A DNA stretch of 64,000 bases from the NCBI RefSeq assembly GCF_001657485.1, contig NZ_LXFU01000035.1, positions 186,001-250,000 on the forward strand, read 5' to 3'. This document shows, one piece after another, positions 10,461-19,138 of this stretch. The position numbers and the translations under genes are program-made. Below the pieces are notes generated by a model that was given only the letters and a program-made list of their open reading frames with translations, ran no database searches and was not told the DNA's origin. Position 1 is the stretch's first letter; each line of letters opens with the position of its first letter. The stretch comes from Rhizobium sp. WYCCWR10014. Its GTDB lineage: Bacteria > Pseudomonadota > Alphaproteobacteria > Rhizobiales > Rhizobiaceae.

Positions 10461-10894
10461 GACCCCTCCCATGGATCTTCCCAGATTAGTCTAGCTATTT
10501 ATAGAGTTTTTGTCGCGTAGAGTCGTCCCCCGAATAAGAAATTCGGGCGGTTTCGAGGTTTTGACGCGGCAGCGCGACCATATAACGTCGTCGATCTTCA
10601 TCAATACTCTATATGGGTGAAGGATGGAGCCAATCCCTAATCCTTTGTGATGAAAAGGCGATTCGTATCGGAGAAAAGCGGAGTGTTCTGCTTTGGTCGA
10701 TACTTTCGGTATCTGCATCATGAGACCGATCAGCGATCGATTTAACGCTTGAGCCGCACCCAGGCATGGCTTGGAAGACGAATCGCGAGGCTATCCAACG
10801 TGGGTATGCAATGTGATTCGCGGTTGCTTCGGCGATTGCCGTGAGGCCAGCGAAGGGTATTGTGGCGACGTTTCATGCCCTACGGAGATTTTGG
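10461..10894. other. Divergent intergenic region without a convincing gene
   Basis: This 434-base stretch separates the minus-strand cyclase from the plus-strand carbamoyltransferase-like gene and must hold both promoters. It contains a hairpin with seven perfect base pairs (CCCGAAT at 10529-10535, ATTCGGG at 10541-10547). A 76-codon open frame on the minus strand (10491-10721) has no ribosome site or recognisable motif and I do not call it. Confidence 0.5.
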
Positions 10895-11764
10895 ATGACA
10901 GGTTCGGCCCGGAATTTTCTGGAGTTTCATGATATTCCGGAGGCTGAGCTTCGATCGATTGTCGCTCGCGCTGGCGAGCTCGCCGAAGCCTGGGATAAGC
11001 GCGCGTTGCCGCAAAGCCTTGCGGGCAAACGCGTGGCGCTGATTGTCGATGACGGCGGCTGGCGCAATACGACCGCCTTCGATCTCGGCATCCAGGCGAT
11101 GGGCGGTATCTGCGTGCATGTGCCGATCGGCTTCAATACCAGGGAGGAAACCGGCGATCTCTCGGGTTATCTCGGCAACTGGTTCGACATGCTGGTGATC
11201 CGTACGAAGGAGTTTGCGACATTGAAGGCGGTGGCGGCGGCCTCGCCGGTGCCCGTCATCAATGCGCGCACACGCTCCAATCACCCTTGCGAGACGCTTG
11301 GCGACCTTGCTTATATCAAGAGCCGGCGCGGCTCGATCGATGGGTTGAAGGTCGTTGGCGTGGCGGCGGACGCGAATATCCTCCGCTCCTGGGCCGAAGC
11401 GTCGATCGCATTGCCGATCGAGGTGGTGCAGGTCTATCCCGAACGCTGGCATATAAGTGACGCCGCGCTGTTCAACGGGCGCTTCCGCGTGAGTACCGAT
11501 ATGGGCGAGCTATCGGACGCCGACGTCGTCATCACCGATTCATGGCCGGGCGATGGCCCCTCGGACGCACTCGTCAGCTACCGGATCGGGGCCGATGTGC
11601 TCGACCGTTTGCGGGAGGAAGCAATCTTCCTGCCGTGTCCGCCGGTTACGCGCGGCCAGGAGGTGACGGCCCAGGCGATGGAGCATCCGCGCTGCCTGAG
11701 CCGCGCCGCCAAGGCTTTTCTGCTGCACGCGCAGAATGCGCTGATGGAGTGGCTCGCCGCCTAG
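10895..11764 (+). CDS. Ornithine/aspartate carbamoyltransferase-like protein, divergent active site
   Basis: Protein of 289 residues with the overall pattern of the ornithine carbamoyltransferase family. The helix-strand pattern SLAGKRVALIVDD, the loop RTRSNHPCETLGDL (the HPxQ-type motif, here HPCE) and the final DVVITDSWPG / EEAIFLPCPPVTRG region (place of the HCLP motif) are all present. However, the carbamoyl-phosphate loop, normally SxRTR, reads GGWRNTTAFD, and the HCLP cysteine motif is altered. True carbamoyl transfer to ornithine is therefore doubtful; no other arginine gene is nearby. I chose the ATG at 10895, behind GGAGATTTTGG, over an upstream in-frame start at 10841. A GNAT gene follows 70 bases later. 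Confidence 0.72.
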   Translation: MTGSARNFLEFHDIPEAELRSIVARAGELAEAWDKRALPQSLAGKRVALIVDDGGWRNTTAFDLGIQAMGGICVHVPIGFNTREETGDLSGYLGNWFDMLVIRTKEFATLKAVAAASPVPVINARTRSNHPCETLGDLAYIKSRRGSIDGLKVVGVAADANILRSWAEASIALPIEVVQVYPERWHISDAALFNGRFRVSTDMGELSDADVVITDSWPGDGPSDALVSYRIGADVLDRLREEAIFLPCPPVTRGQEVTAQAMEHPRCLSRAAKAFLLHAQNALMEWLAA

Positions 11765-11834
11765 TTCCAGCCTTCGATCTCCACCACGCAGCATGTTCAT
11801 GATAAAAGCGGCGAGGGATTGGGAGGTTTGGCAG

Positions 11835-12347
11835 ATGGGAGAGTTGACGATCGAGCTCGCGAAAAGTCCAGGAGAGATCGCTGCCGTGCGTGATCTCTGC
11901 CGATCGTTCCGGCAATGGCTCTATGACAATTACACCCAGCATCGGCCGCTGATCGATCTCTATTACAATCCGAAAAAGTTCGAAGCGCTGCTTGCCGCCC
12001 TGCCTCAGATTCACGAAAGACCGAAGGGTGCGATCTTCCTGGCGCGGCTCGGTGGAGAACCTGTCGGCTGCGTCATGCATCAAGAGCAAGCGCCAGGCAT
12101 TGCCGAGATGAAAAGACTTTTCGTCTCAGCGGCGGGACGCGGTCGCGGTGTCGCGGCGGCACTCTGCGAGGCATCGATGGCAAAGGCAAAAGCCGATGGC
12201 TACCTCTCGATGCGGCTCGATACCGGCATTCTGCAGACGGCAGCGCAGGGGCTCTATCGCCGCCTCGGCTTTCGCGAACGGGATGCCTATTATCCGGTCC
12301 CGCCGGAACTCGAGCAGATCCTGCTGTTCTTCGAGCGCGATCTCTGA
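11835..12347 (+). CDS. GNAT family N-acetyltransferase
   Basis: Small acyltransferase (170 residues) with one GNAT domain. The acetyl-CoA-binding motif A is seen in MKRLFVSAAGRGRGVAAALC (Arg-x-x-Gly-x-Gly/Ala type), followed by the beta-5/alpha-4 segment LRLDTG-like MRLDTGILQTAAQGLYRRLG and the FRERDAYYPVPPE tail common to this subfamily. The start at 11835 has a good ribosome site (GGGAGGTTTGGCAG); an in-frame ATG 42 bases upstream is less likely. Substrate unknown; it may be co-transcribed with the carbamoyltransferase-like gene before it. Confidence 0.85.
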   Translation: MGELTIELAKSPGEIAAVRDLCRSFRQWLYDNYTQHRPLIDLYYNPKKFEALLAALPQIHERPKGAIFLARLGGEPVGCVMHQEQAPGIAEMKRLFVSAAGRGRGVAAALCEASMAKAKADGYLSMRLDTGILQTAAQGLYRRLGFRERDAYYPVPPELEQILLFFERDL

Positions 12348-12424
12348 TCCCGCAAAACAGGCAGCGGGGCCACCGTCTGGCCGGCGCCCTTGCTCCTCCT
12401 GGCGCGCTCGGGCATTGTTGCTGC

Positions 12425-13489
12425 ATGAGGAGAGTTTTCATCTTGCTGCTGGCGCTCTGGCCGGGCTTTGCCCTGGCCGATCAGGTGTTCTATCCGGCAA
12501 AATCCGGCAATGCCGATGCGCCGGTACTGACGGTTTATTCTTCGCTCGACGAGCCGTTGGCGCAGCCGATGATCCGGGGTTTCCTGGAGGCCAATCCCGA
12601 TGTCGCGGTCAAATATGAGGACATGCTGACCGGCGACATCTACGACCGGATCGTCAAGGAGACGGATGCCGGCAAGAAGACGGCGGATTTCGCCTTCTCC
12701 TCGGCGATGGACCTGCAGGTGAAGCTTTCCAACGACGGATATGCGCAGGTCAGCAATCTGCCGATGAGTGCTGCATGGCCGAAATGGGCGAACTGGCGCA
12801 ACACCGCCTATGCGCTCACCTTCGAGCCGGCGGTGTTCGTCTATCACAAGCCGAGCTTTGCGCATGAGCCGGTGCCGAGTTCGCGGGCTGAATTCGTCGA
12901 TTATCTGAAGCGCAAGGGCAACGAGGTCTATGGGCGGATCGGCACCTACGACATCGAGCGTTCCGGCGTCGGCTTTCTCTTCATGGCGCGCGACCAGGAG
13001 CAGTTCGGCGACATCTGGTCGGTGATCGGGGCGATGGGGGCTGCCGGCGTCAAGCTTTATTCGACGAGTTCGGCGATCCTCGAACGCGTTGCCGACGGGC
13101 GCTTCGTGCTCGGCTACAATATTCTCGGTTCCTATGCGGCCGACTGGGCCTCGCGCTATCCCGATGTCGGCATCGTGCTGCCGAAGGATTATACGGTGGT
13201 GATGTCGCGGATCGGGCTGGTGCCGCAGGCCGCCGCCGATCCGGAGCTCGGTCGGCGTTACCTCACCTTCTTCATGTCGAGGGAAGGGCAGACGATCATG
13301 GCGCGCGAGCTGCAGATCCCGGCCGTCAGCCCCGAGGTCGCGGGGGAGAATACCGCCAATACGCTGCAGGAACTGCTCGGCGCCCAACTGCGGCCGGTGC
13401 CGGTCAGCCCCGGGCTGATGGTCTATCTCGACCAGGTGAAACGGGCGCGGCTGATCGCGCACTGGAACGAAGTTCTGCGGATGCAGTGA
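12425..13489 (+). CDS. Periplasmic substrate-binding protein (family 1, AfuA/Fe3+ type), orphan
   Basis: Secreted solute-binding protein of 354 residues with a clear signal peptide (MRRVFILLLALWPGFALA). The mature part, TVYSSLDEPLAQPMIRGFLE, then DIYDRIVKETDAGKKTADFA and VTRIGLVPQAAADPELG-like C-terminal lobe, resembles extracellular binding proteins of iron/phosphosugar ABC importers. No permease or ATPase gene is adjacent. It lies instead between the TctDE regulators and tctCBA, so a role as a periplasmic ligand-sensing accessory of the TctE kinase is possible (inference). No strong ribosome site precedes the ATG; the signal peptide supports this start. Confidence 0.8.
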   Translation: MRRVFILLLALWPGFALADQVFYPAKSGNADAPVLTVYSSLDEPLAQPMIRGFLEANPDVAVKYEDMLTGDIYDRIVKETDAGKKTADFAFSSAMDLQVKLSNDGYAQVSNLPMSAAWPKWANWRNTAYALTFEPAVFVYHKPSFAHEPVPSSRAEFVDYLKRKGNEVYGRIGTYDIERSGVGFLFMARDQEQFGDIWSVIGAMGAAGVKLYSTSSAILERVADGRFVLGYNILGSYAADWASRYPDVGIVLPKDYTVVMSRIGLVPQAAADPELGRRYLTFFMSREGQTIMARELQIPAVSPEVAGENTANTLQELLGAQLRPVPVSPGLMVYLDQVKRARLIAHWNEVLRMQ

Positions 13490-13865
13490 AGCGTCAGCTT
13501 TCGGCGGGCTGGCTCTCCTTGAGAGCTTTGGGTCGCTGCGCCCGTAGCTCTCGTCAGAAAGGCTCGCGGCCATGCTTCACGGCGGCCAGCGGTGCTGGCC
13601 ATGCGGCAGCGAAGGACCGGAATGAAGCCGCGTCCGCCAATTACGGCAAAAAAGTGTCTTCTCCGTCTGGATATCTCGCCGATGTCAGCTAAATGACAGG
13701 TTGTTGTGGTCGCTTTGGCTACTTCTTCTCCGTGGAGGCGGAGAGCTGAAGCCTTGGGAGGTATTCCGCTCGTCATTCAGGACGCTTGCGTCCGCTGGCC
13801 GGCCCATTCCTCCCGATTCCCAGAGAACAACAGGTGGTCTGCTCAGCCGCCACGGAGGACACATC
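13490..13865 (+). promoter_or_regulatory. Upstream region of tctCBA with an inverted repeat
   Basis: This 376-base gap holds no supported gene. It carries the inverted repeat TGTCA-N6-TGACA at 13683-13698. The tctD upstream region has a similar half site (GATGTCAC near 8463). As the TctC promoter region it is the natural place for TctD control, but neither a -35/-10 pair nor a binding site is certain. Short inverted arrays (CGGCGGCCAGC, TGCTGGCC around 13575-13600) are also present. Confidence 0.35.
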
Positions 13866-14810
13866 GTGAAGCATACGTTCATCGCAACTCTTTTCGCAGC
13901 GACTATCGCGCTGCCGGCCTATGCGGCCGATTACACCATCATCGCGCCGGCTGCTCCCGGCGGCGGCTGGGACCAGACGGCCCGCTCGCTGCAGACCGCG
14001 TTGCAGCAGGAGAAGATCTCCGGCAATGTGCAGGTCCAGAACGTCCCGGGCGCCGGCGGCACCATCGGCCTTGCGCAGTTCAGCAGCCAGGCTTCCGGCA
14101 ACCCGAATTCGCTGATCGTCGGCGGCTATGTCATGGTCGGCGCGATCCTCACCAACAAGTCGCCCGTCACGCTCAAGGATGTCACGCCGATCGCCCGTCT
14201 GACCGGCGAGTATGAGGCCGTCGTCGTTCCTGCCGCGTCCGAGATCAAGACGATGGCCGATCTGGTTGCGGCGCTGAAGAAGGATCCGGGCGCGGTTTCC
14301 TGGGGCGGCGGTTCTGCCGGCGGCACCGACCATATCGCTGTCGGCCTGATCGCCAAGGCTTCCGGCGTCGATCCGACCAAGATCAACTATGTCGCCTTCT
14401 CGGGCGGCGGTGAAGCGCTCGCCGCTATTCTCGGCGGCCAGGTCACGGCCGGCGTCTCGAGCTATAGCGAGTTCGAATCGCAGGTAAAATCCGGCACGCT
14501 CCGTCTTCTCGCCGTATCCAGCGAAAAGCGCATCGATGGTGTCGATGCCCCGACACTGAAGGAAGCCGGCACCGACGTCACCATCCAGAACTGGCGCATG
14601 GTCGCCGCTGCCCCCGGCCTGTCGGCAGAGCAGGTGGCAGCCGTCACCGCCGATTTCGAGAAGCTGCACAGCTCCGCTACCTGGCAGGAAACGCTGAAGA
14701 CCAAGGGCTGGGCCGACACCTATCTGTCCGGCGATGCCTTCAAGGCGCAGCTCGAAAAGGATGTCGCGGCCACTGAAGGCATTCTCAAAGACATCGGACT
14801 TGTTCAATGA
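13866..14810 (+). CDS. tctC: Tripartite tricarboxylate transporter periplasmic binding protein
   Basis: Periplasmic receptor of a TTT-family importer for citrate-like acids, 314 residues. It begins at GTG (13866-13868) 6 bases after GGAGGA, giving the signal peptide [20 protein letters not shown]. The mature start [19 protein letters not shown] and [14 protein letters not shown] are the standard TctC/Bug-type motifs that hold the ligand carboxylates. A longer upstream open frame from 13701 is ignored because it lacks a signal peptide and ribosome site. Its stop overlaps the tctB start by four bases (ATGA), so they form one operon. Confidence 0.92.
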   Translation: MKHTFIATLFAATIALPAYAADYTIIAPAAPGGGWDQTARSLQTALQQEKISGNVQVQNVPGAGGTIGLAQFSSQASGNPNSLIVGGYVMVGAILTNKSPVTLKDVTPIARLTGEYEAVVVPAASEIKTMADLVAALKKDPGAVSWGGGSAGGTDHIAVGLIAKASGVDPTKINYVAFSGGGEALAAILGGQVTAGVSSYSEFESQVKSGTLRLLAVSSEKRIDGVDAPTLKEAGTDVTIQNWRMVAAAPGLSAEQVAAVTADFEKLHSSATWQETLKTKGWADTYLSGDAFKAQLEKDVAATEGILKDIGLVQ

Positions 14811-15298
14811 GCGAGGATAACACCTCCTCGGCAACCGAACGCCGCCCTGATTGGGCGGCGTTCATCATTGCCGTTTTCCTCTTCGCCGTCGCCGGCGTGA
14901 TGGCCTGGGATGCCTTGCATCTGAAAACGATTGCGCAGTACGACCGCATCGGTCCGGCGACCGTGCCTCAAGTGGTGGCATTCGGCCTCTTCTGTCTCGG
15001 GATCTGGACCGCCTTCGAAGCCTGGCGCGGCGATTTTCCGGAACGTGACCGGCAGGAAGTCGCACCCGTCATCTGGATCGTCGCCGGTCTTGCCGGCCAG
15101 ATGCTGCTCCTGCGCGTCGCCGGCTTCTCGATCGCGACCGGAATCCTCTTTGCGCTGACGGCACGCGGCTTCGGCAAACGCAAGCTCTGGATCTCGCTGC
15201 CGCTTGGCATCGTCCTCAGCTTCGTCGTCTGGGCGATCTTCTCGCAGCTGCTGCAGCTGACGCTGCCGGCCGGCCCGCTCGAACATCTGTTCTTCTGA
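14807..15298 (+). CDS. tctB: Tripartite tricarboxylate transporter small membrane subunit
   Basis: Small inner-membrane subunit (163 residues) with four hydrophobic segments: WAAFIIAVFLFAVAGVMAWD, VPQVVAFGLFCLGIWTAFEA, VIWIVAGLAGQMLLLRVAGF and ISLPLGIVLSFVVWAIF. Length, topology and position between tctC and tctA match TctB. The start codon overlaps the tctC stop, indicating coupled translation. Confidence 0.9.
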   Translation: MSEDNTSSATERRPDWAAFIIAVFLFAVAGVMAWDALHLKTIAQYDRIGPATVPQVVAFGLFCLGIWTAFEAWRGDFPERDRQEVAPVIWIVAGLAGQMLLLRVAGFSIATGILFALTARGFGKRKLWISLPLGIVLSFVVWAIFSQLLQLTLPAGPLEHLFF

Positions 15299-15387
15299 CC
15301 GCGCGGGACGCGCTGTCAGCTCTTTTGATTTTGCGCGGCGCCTGACCCCGAAATCGGATCGTCGGGAACGCCGCTTGGGACACCAAG

Positions 15388-16905
15388 ATGAGCACATTCG
15401 AATTCTTATGGCAGGGTATCCTGGTTGCGATGCAGCCGATGAACCTGGTTTATGCGCTGGTCGGCGTGACGCTCGGCACCGCCGTCGGCGTGCTTCCCGG
15501 CATCGGCCCGGCACTCACCGTGGCGCTGCTGTTGCCCGTCACCTACAAGCTCGATCCCGGCGGCTCGCTGATCATGTTCGCCGGCATTTATTACGGCGGC
15601 ATGTATGGCGGTTCGACGACCTCGATCCTGCTCAACACGCCGGGTGAAAGCGCCTCGATCGTCACCGCGCTCGAGGGCAACAAGATGGCGCGCGCCGGGC
15701 GCGGCGGACCGGCGCTGGCGACAGCGGCGATCGGCTCCTTCGTCGCCGGCCTGATCGCGACGCTCGGGCTTGCCTTCATCGCTCCCTATATCGTCAAGCT
15801 GGCGCTGGTCTTCGGGCCGCGCGAGTATTTCGCGCTGATGGTGCTTGCCTTCGTCACCGTCTCCTCGGCCTTCGGCGATTCGGCATTGAGAGGGTTGACC
15901 TCGCTGTTTATCGGTTTTGCTCTCGCCATGGTCGGCATCGACCAGCAGACGGGGCAGGCCAGGCTTTCCTTCGGCATTCCCGACCTGCTCGACGGTGTCG
16001 AAGTGACGACGCTTGCCGTGGCGATGTTTGCGATCGGCGAGACGCTTTATATCGCCGCGCAGGGCAACCGGATCGCGGAGAAGGTCGAGGCGGTCAAGGG
16101 TTCGCTCTGGATGACCGCTGAGGACTGGGCGCGTTCGTGGAAGCCCTGGCTGCGCGGCACGCTGATCGGTTTCCCGATCGGCGCGATGCCGGCGGGCGGC
16201 GCCGAAATCGGCACTTTCCTCTCCTATGCCACAGAAAAGCGGCTGGCGAAGAACCCGGAGGAATTCGGCCATGGCGCAATCGAAGGGGTGGCCGGTCCCG
16301 AGGCGGCGAACAACGCGTCGGCCGCCGGCACGCTGGTGCCGCTTCTGACGCTCGGCCTGCCGACGACGGCGACGGCGGCGATCATGCTTGCCGGCTTCCA
16401 GCAATACGGCTTGCAGCCGGGGCCGCTGCTGTTTGCCACCAATCCGCAGCTCGTCTGGGGACTGATCGCCAGCCTGCTCATCGCCAATGCGATGCTTTTG
16501 GTGCTGAACCTGCCGATGATCGGGCTCTGGGTGCGGTTGCTGACCATTCCAAAGCCGTGGCTCTATGCCGGCATTCTGCTGTTTGCGACGCTTGGGACGA
16601 TCGGTGCCAATCCATCCGTGTTCGAGCTCGGCATGCTGCTCACTTTTGGCTTGCTCGGCTATGTGATGCGGCTCTTCGGCTATCCGATCGCACCGACCGT
16701 CGTCGGCCTGATCCTCGGGCCGCTTGCCGAACAGCAGCTGCGTCGGGCGCTGGCGATCAGCCAAGGCGACGTCACGACGCTGGTGATGTCGCCGATCGCG
16801 GCGGGTCTGCTCATTGTCGCAGCCGCCGCCTTCCTCATCCCGCTGATCCTGCGGCTGCGCGGCAGGGGTCAGGTGCTCTCGCAGCTGGCGGCAAATGAAG
16901 ACTAG
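15388..16905 (+). CDS. tctA: Tripartite tricarboxylate transporter large membrane subunit
   Basis: Main permease subunit, 505 residues, with about ten to twelve membrane helices. Conserved TctA motifs are visible: [53 protein letters not shown] loop ([20 protein letters not shown]) and [20 protein letters not shown]. With TctC and TctB it forms a sodium- or proton-coupled carboxylate importer. There is an 89-base gap after tctB, but no terminator in it. A hairpin plus T-run at 17010-17048 probably ends the operon. Confidence 0.93.
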   Translation: MSTFEFLWQGILVAMQPMNLVYALVGVTLGTAVGVLPGIGPALTVALLLPVTYKLDPGGSLIMFAGIYYGGMYGGSTTSILLNTPGESASIVTALEGNKMARAGRGGPALATAAIGSFVAGLIATLGLAFIAPYIVKLALVFGPREYFALMVLAFVTVSSAFGDSALRGLTSLFIGFALAMVGIDQQTGQARLSFGIPDLLDGVEVTTLAVAMFAIGETLYIAAQGNRIAEKVEAVKGSLWMTAEDWARSWKPWLRGTLIGFPIGAMPAGGAEIGTFLSYATEKRLAKNPEEFGHGAIEGVAGPEAANNASAAGTLVPLLTLGLPTTATAAIMLAGFQQYGLQPGPLLFATNPQLVWGLIASLLIANAMLLVLNLPMIGLWVRLLTIPKPWLYAGILLFATLGTIGANPSVFELGMLLTFGLLGYVMRLFGYPIAPTVVGLILGPLAEQQLRRALAISQGDVTTLVMSPIAAGLLIVAAAAFLIPLILRLRGRGQVLSQLAANED

Positions 16906-16907
16906 CG

Positions 16908-16980
16908 CATCAGTACGATGCGGAGATTTCAAAGTATTGGAGCGTCCTTTGTGCGTCTGAACGGACGCATGGCGCTCTAA
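16908..16980. repeat. Dispersed repeat, copy 2 (diverged)
   Basis: GATGCGGAGATTTCAAAGT followed by GAGCGTCCTTTGTGCGTCTG and an inverted GCGCTC end. The order and wording match the copy at 58022-58130 (GATGCGTCGATTCAAAGT, CAGCGTCCTTTGCGCGTCTG) and, inverted, the copy at 8484-8565. Confidence 0.55.
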
Positions 16981-17009
16981 GAAGAAAAAGACCACCCACC
17001 CCCTCTCTC

Positions 17010-17048
17010 GAGGCTGGCCATGGAGACATGCGCCGGCCTCCTGTTTTT
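17010..17048 (+). terminator. Rho-independent terminator after tctA
   Basis: GAGGCTGG (17010-17017) pairs with CCGGCCTC (17033-17040), with one G-U pair and a 15-base loop, followed by CTGTTTTT. Confidence 0.6.
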
Positions 17049-17137
17049 GCATGGCTGAGGTGATTTTCTGAGCATTGTGGCGGTGTATGCGCGATGCCAT
17101 CTATGGGTAGTCAATCAGAGCAAGAGGAAAAGGGACA

Positions 17138-17308
17138 ATGTCCGCCATCCGCAATTCAGTCCGTACAGGTTTCTTTGGTCGCGCATTCGCCGTGCTTGGT
17201 GCCGCAAATGCGGTCAGTGCTGCCGTTGAAGCCGGCCGCCGCCCGCGCGCCAACGACCTCAGGGAACTCGGCATCGACCCGGCCTCCTTCGGTCAGGTCA
17301 CCCGCTAA
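17138..17308 (+). CDS. Small protein, DUF1127-like
   Basis: An open frame of 56 residues, MSAIRNSVRTGFFGRAFAVL then GAANAVSAAVEAGRRPRAND and LRELGIDPASFGQVTR. AGGAAAAGGGACA gives a ribosome site before the ATG and a good terminator follows 28 bases after the stop. The basic centre and the LRELGID-type tail resemble the short DUF1127 proteins that abound in rhizobia. The family match is by eye and may be wrong, but the ribosome site, codon use and terminator support a real gene. Confidence 0.65.
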   Translation: MSAIRNSVRTGFFGRAFAVLGAANAVSAAVEAGRRPRANDLRELGIDPASFGQVTR

Positions 17309-17335
17309 TACCTTCAAGCCATGCATGAATGAATT

Positions 17336-17366
17336 AGCCCGCAACCGGATGGTCGCGGGCTTTATT
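17336..17366 (+). terminator. Rho-independent terminator
   Basis: AGCCCGCAACC at 17336-17346 pairs with GGTCGCGGGCT at 17351-17361 (one A-C mismatch), then TTATTTTTA. It ends the small gene at 17138. Confidence 0.8.
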
Positions 17367-17406
17367 TTTAGCACAAGGGTGCCGCGCACTGCGGCTTCTT
17401 GCATCG

Positions 17407-18498
17407 TCAGGCGCGAAGCTCTTCCCGTTGGGCGCTGTCATCCTCCACTCGTTCACGTCTGTTGTGACGGATGGACGACCAGAGGGACAGGCCGATCAAA
17501 GCCGCGCCGCCGAGGCCGGTGATAACTTCGGGGATGTGCACCAGCGTCTGGGCATACATGATCACCGAGAGGATCAGGATGGCGTAGAAGGCGCCATGCT
17601 CGAGATAGCGGTATTCGGCAAGCGTTCCCTTCTCCACCAGCATGATCGTCATCGAGCGCACGTACATAGCGCCGATGCCGAGGCCGATCGCGATGACGAA
17701 GAGGTTCTGCGTCAGCGCGAAGGCGCCGATGACGCCGTCGAAGGAAAAGCTTGCATCCAGCACCTCCAGATAGATGAAGGCGCCGAGACCGCCCTTGGCG
17801 GCGGCACTCATCGTCTTTTGCGAGGCATCGAGCAGCCCGCCAACCACCTCGACCGCGAGGAAGGTGAGCAGGCCGTAGAGGGCGCAGTTGACAAAGACGG
17901 TCGCTTCCTCCCCGCCGATCAGCCAGGAGAAAACCAGCATCAGCACCAGCACGACGGCGATTTCGATACCCTTGATGGCGGCCGAACGCGCCATCACCCT
18001 TTCCAGGCCGGGAAGCCAGTGGATTTCCTTCTTGTAGTCAAAGAAGTAATTGAGGCCGACCATCATCAGGAAGGTGCCGCCGAAGGCTGCGATCGGCAGA
18101 TGCGCGTCATTCATGATGCGGGCATATTCGGCCGGCTCGCGTGCGGCAAGCACCAGAGCATCCCAGGGGCCGATCTGTGCCGCGATCGCGACGATCGCCA
18201 GCGGGAAGACGATGCGCATGCCGAAGACGGCGATGATGATGCCCCAGGTAAGGAAGCGCTGCTGCCAGACCGGCGTCATCTCCTTCAGCTTGTTGGCGTT
18301 GACGATGGCATTATCGAAGGAGAGCGAGATCTCCAGCACCGCAAGCACCGTGCAGATGAAGAAGACGGTCGCCATGCCGCCGATCGTGCCGGTCGTCTGC
18401 CAGCCGAGTACCGCGCCGAGAACGAGGCCGAGGGCAGTGACGATGAAAGCCCAGCGGAAATAGCTGAGCGAGGATTTGTGGGTCTGAGGTTGATTCAT
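17407..18498 (-). CDS. DUF475 (TerC-like) integral membrane protein
   Basis: Inner-membrane protein of 363 residues with about nine hydrophobic helices. Typical DUF475/TerC features are LEISLSFDNAIVNANKLKEM (acidic and Asn residues inside a helix, a likely metal site) and its internal repeat EVLDASFSFDGVIGAFALTQ. The superfamily is linked to export or homeostasis of divalent metals and to tellurite resistance, but no substrate is proved for this branch. I chose the ATG at 18496-18498 (ribosome site GAGGTG) rather than an upstream start at 18567 that lacks one. A long, apparently structured leader precedes it. Confidence 0.88.
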   Translation of the reverse strand: MNQPQTHKSSLSYFRWAFIVTALGLVLGAVLGWQTTGTIGGMATVFFICTVLAVLEISLSFDNAIVNANKLKEMTPVWQQRFLTWGIIIAVFGMRIVFPLAIVAIAAQIGPWDALVLAAREPAEYARIMNDAHLPIAAFGGTFLMMVGLNYFFDYKKEIHWLPGLERVMARSAAIKGIEIAVVLVLMLVFSWLIGGEEATVFVNCALYGLLTFLAVEVVGGLLDASQKTMSAAAKGGLGAFIYLEVLDASFSFDGVIGAFALTQNLFVIAIGLGIGAMYVRSMTIMLVEKGTLAEYRYLEHGAFYAILILSVIMYAQTLVHIPEVITGLGGAALIGLSLWSSIRHNRRERVEDDSAQREELRA

Positions 18499-18637
18499 GG
18501 CTGCACCTCGCGGCCGCAAATCGTGTTGACGAGGGTTGATATATTGGAAAAACGCGGCACGCCACAACGGGCACGCGGGTCAGGCATGGTGAGCTTGTTC
18601 ATCGATGAAAAATCCGCCGGCTAAGCTGCAGGCGGTA

Positions 18638-18760
18638 CCGACATCACGAGAGCGCCGTAAAAACTCTCGCCAGAGGGGCCCGGCACCAAAGTTCCCCGTC
18701 AGCCGATGTCTGGAAGGCTGCGGGATAGGCACTAGGTAATGAACTTCGCGGGCCAGTCAA
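18638..18760 (-). promoter_or_regulatory. Possible promoter and structured 5' leader of the DUF475 gene
   Basis: On the minus strand, TTGACT (18755-18760) and TACCTA (18733-18738) are spaced by 16 bases as a candidate promoter. Downstream, GACATC (18705-18710) can pair with GATGTC (18640-18645), enclosing a second helix CGAGAG/CTCTCG (18664-18669 with 18647-18652) and a GGGG/CCCC pairing: a three-way-junction shape. TerC-family genes in other bacteria are often preceded by the manganese-sensing yybP-ykoY riboswitch; I cannot match its consensus here. The remaining leader (18499-18637) has no open frame with a ribosome site. Confidence 0.3.
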
Positions 18761-18853
18761 GGTCGGTCGTCACACCACGATTGGATGATTTTTTTGGAAC
18801 CATCCTGATGCCCGCCCGTTAGCCCCTGGTTGAGCTTAAAAAGGAGGCCGATG

Positions 18854-19081
18854 ATGCACACTTCGACCCATCTCCCCGACAAACGCGTGGAGGCGTCCGA
18901 CCGCATGAAGCGGGCGAAGCCGAACCGCATGCAGAAGGCGCAGGTGCTGCCGCCGCATCATGTCGACCTGACACTGACCCCCGGCATCTACCACGACATT
19001 CACGTGCCGGCCCATGTTAGTGGCGCCGATCTTTCCAAGGGTGGCCCCGACATGAAGGGCAATGCAGAGACCAAGAAATAA
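18854..19081 (+). CDS. Small hypothetical protein
   Basis: 75 residues, starting MHTSTHLPDKRVEASDRMKR, rich in His, Lys and Pro, with LTLTPGIYHDIHVPAHVSGA in the middle. AAGGAGG lies six bases before this ATG (an ATG three bases earlier is also possible), which is an excellent ribosome site. I do not recognise a family. It is followed 57 bases later by another small gene and a shared terminator, so the two may be one transcript. Confidence 0.65.
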   Translation: MHTSTHLPDKRVEASDRMKRAKPNRMQKAQVLPPHHVDLTLTPGIYHDIHVPAHVSGADLSKGGPDMKGNAETKK

Positions 19082-19138
19082 CGGGTATTCCGGAAGCCCT
19101 TGAGCGCTGACGTAGATTTGAAACAGGGTGAGAAACAT

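Noticed and set aside
10491..10721. 76-codon frame between the cyclase and carbamoyltransferase-like genes.
   Set aside because: No ribosome site, no motif, and codon use unlike neighbours; treated as non-coding promoter region.
15406..17100. A 564-codon frame on the minus strand opposite tctA.
   Set aside because: Antisense to a complete TctA; composition (Arg, Gln, His) is that of a shadow frame.
18499..18760. Direct call of a yybP-ykoY riboswitch.
   Set aside because: The conserved GGGGAGUA and CAAGAC-like segments could not be matched; kept only as an unclassified structured leader.
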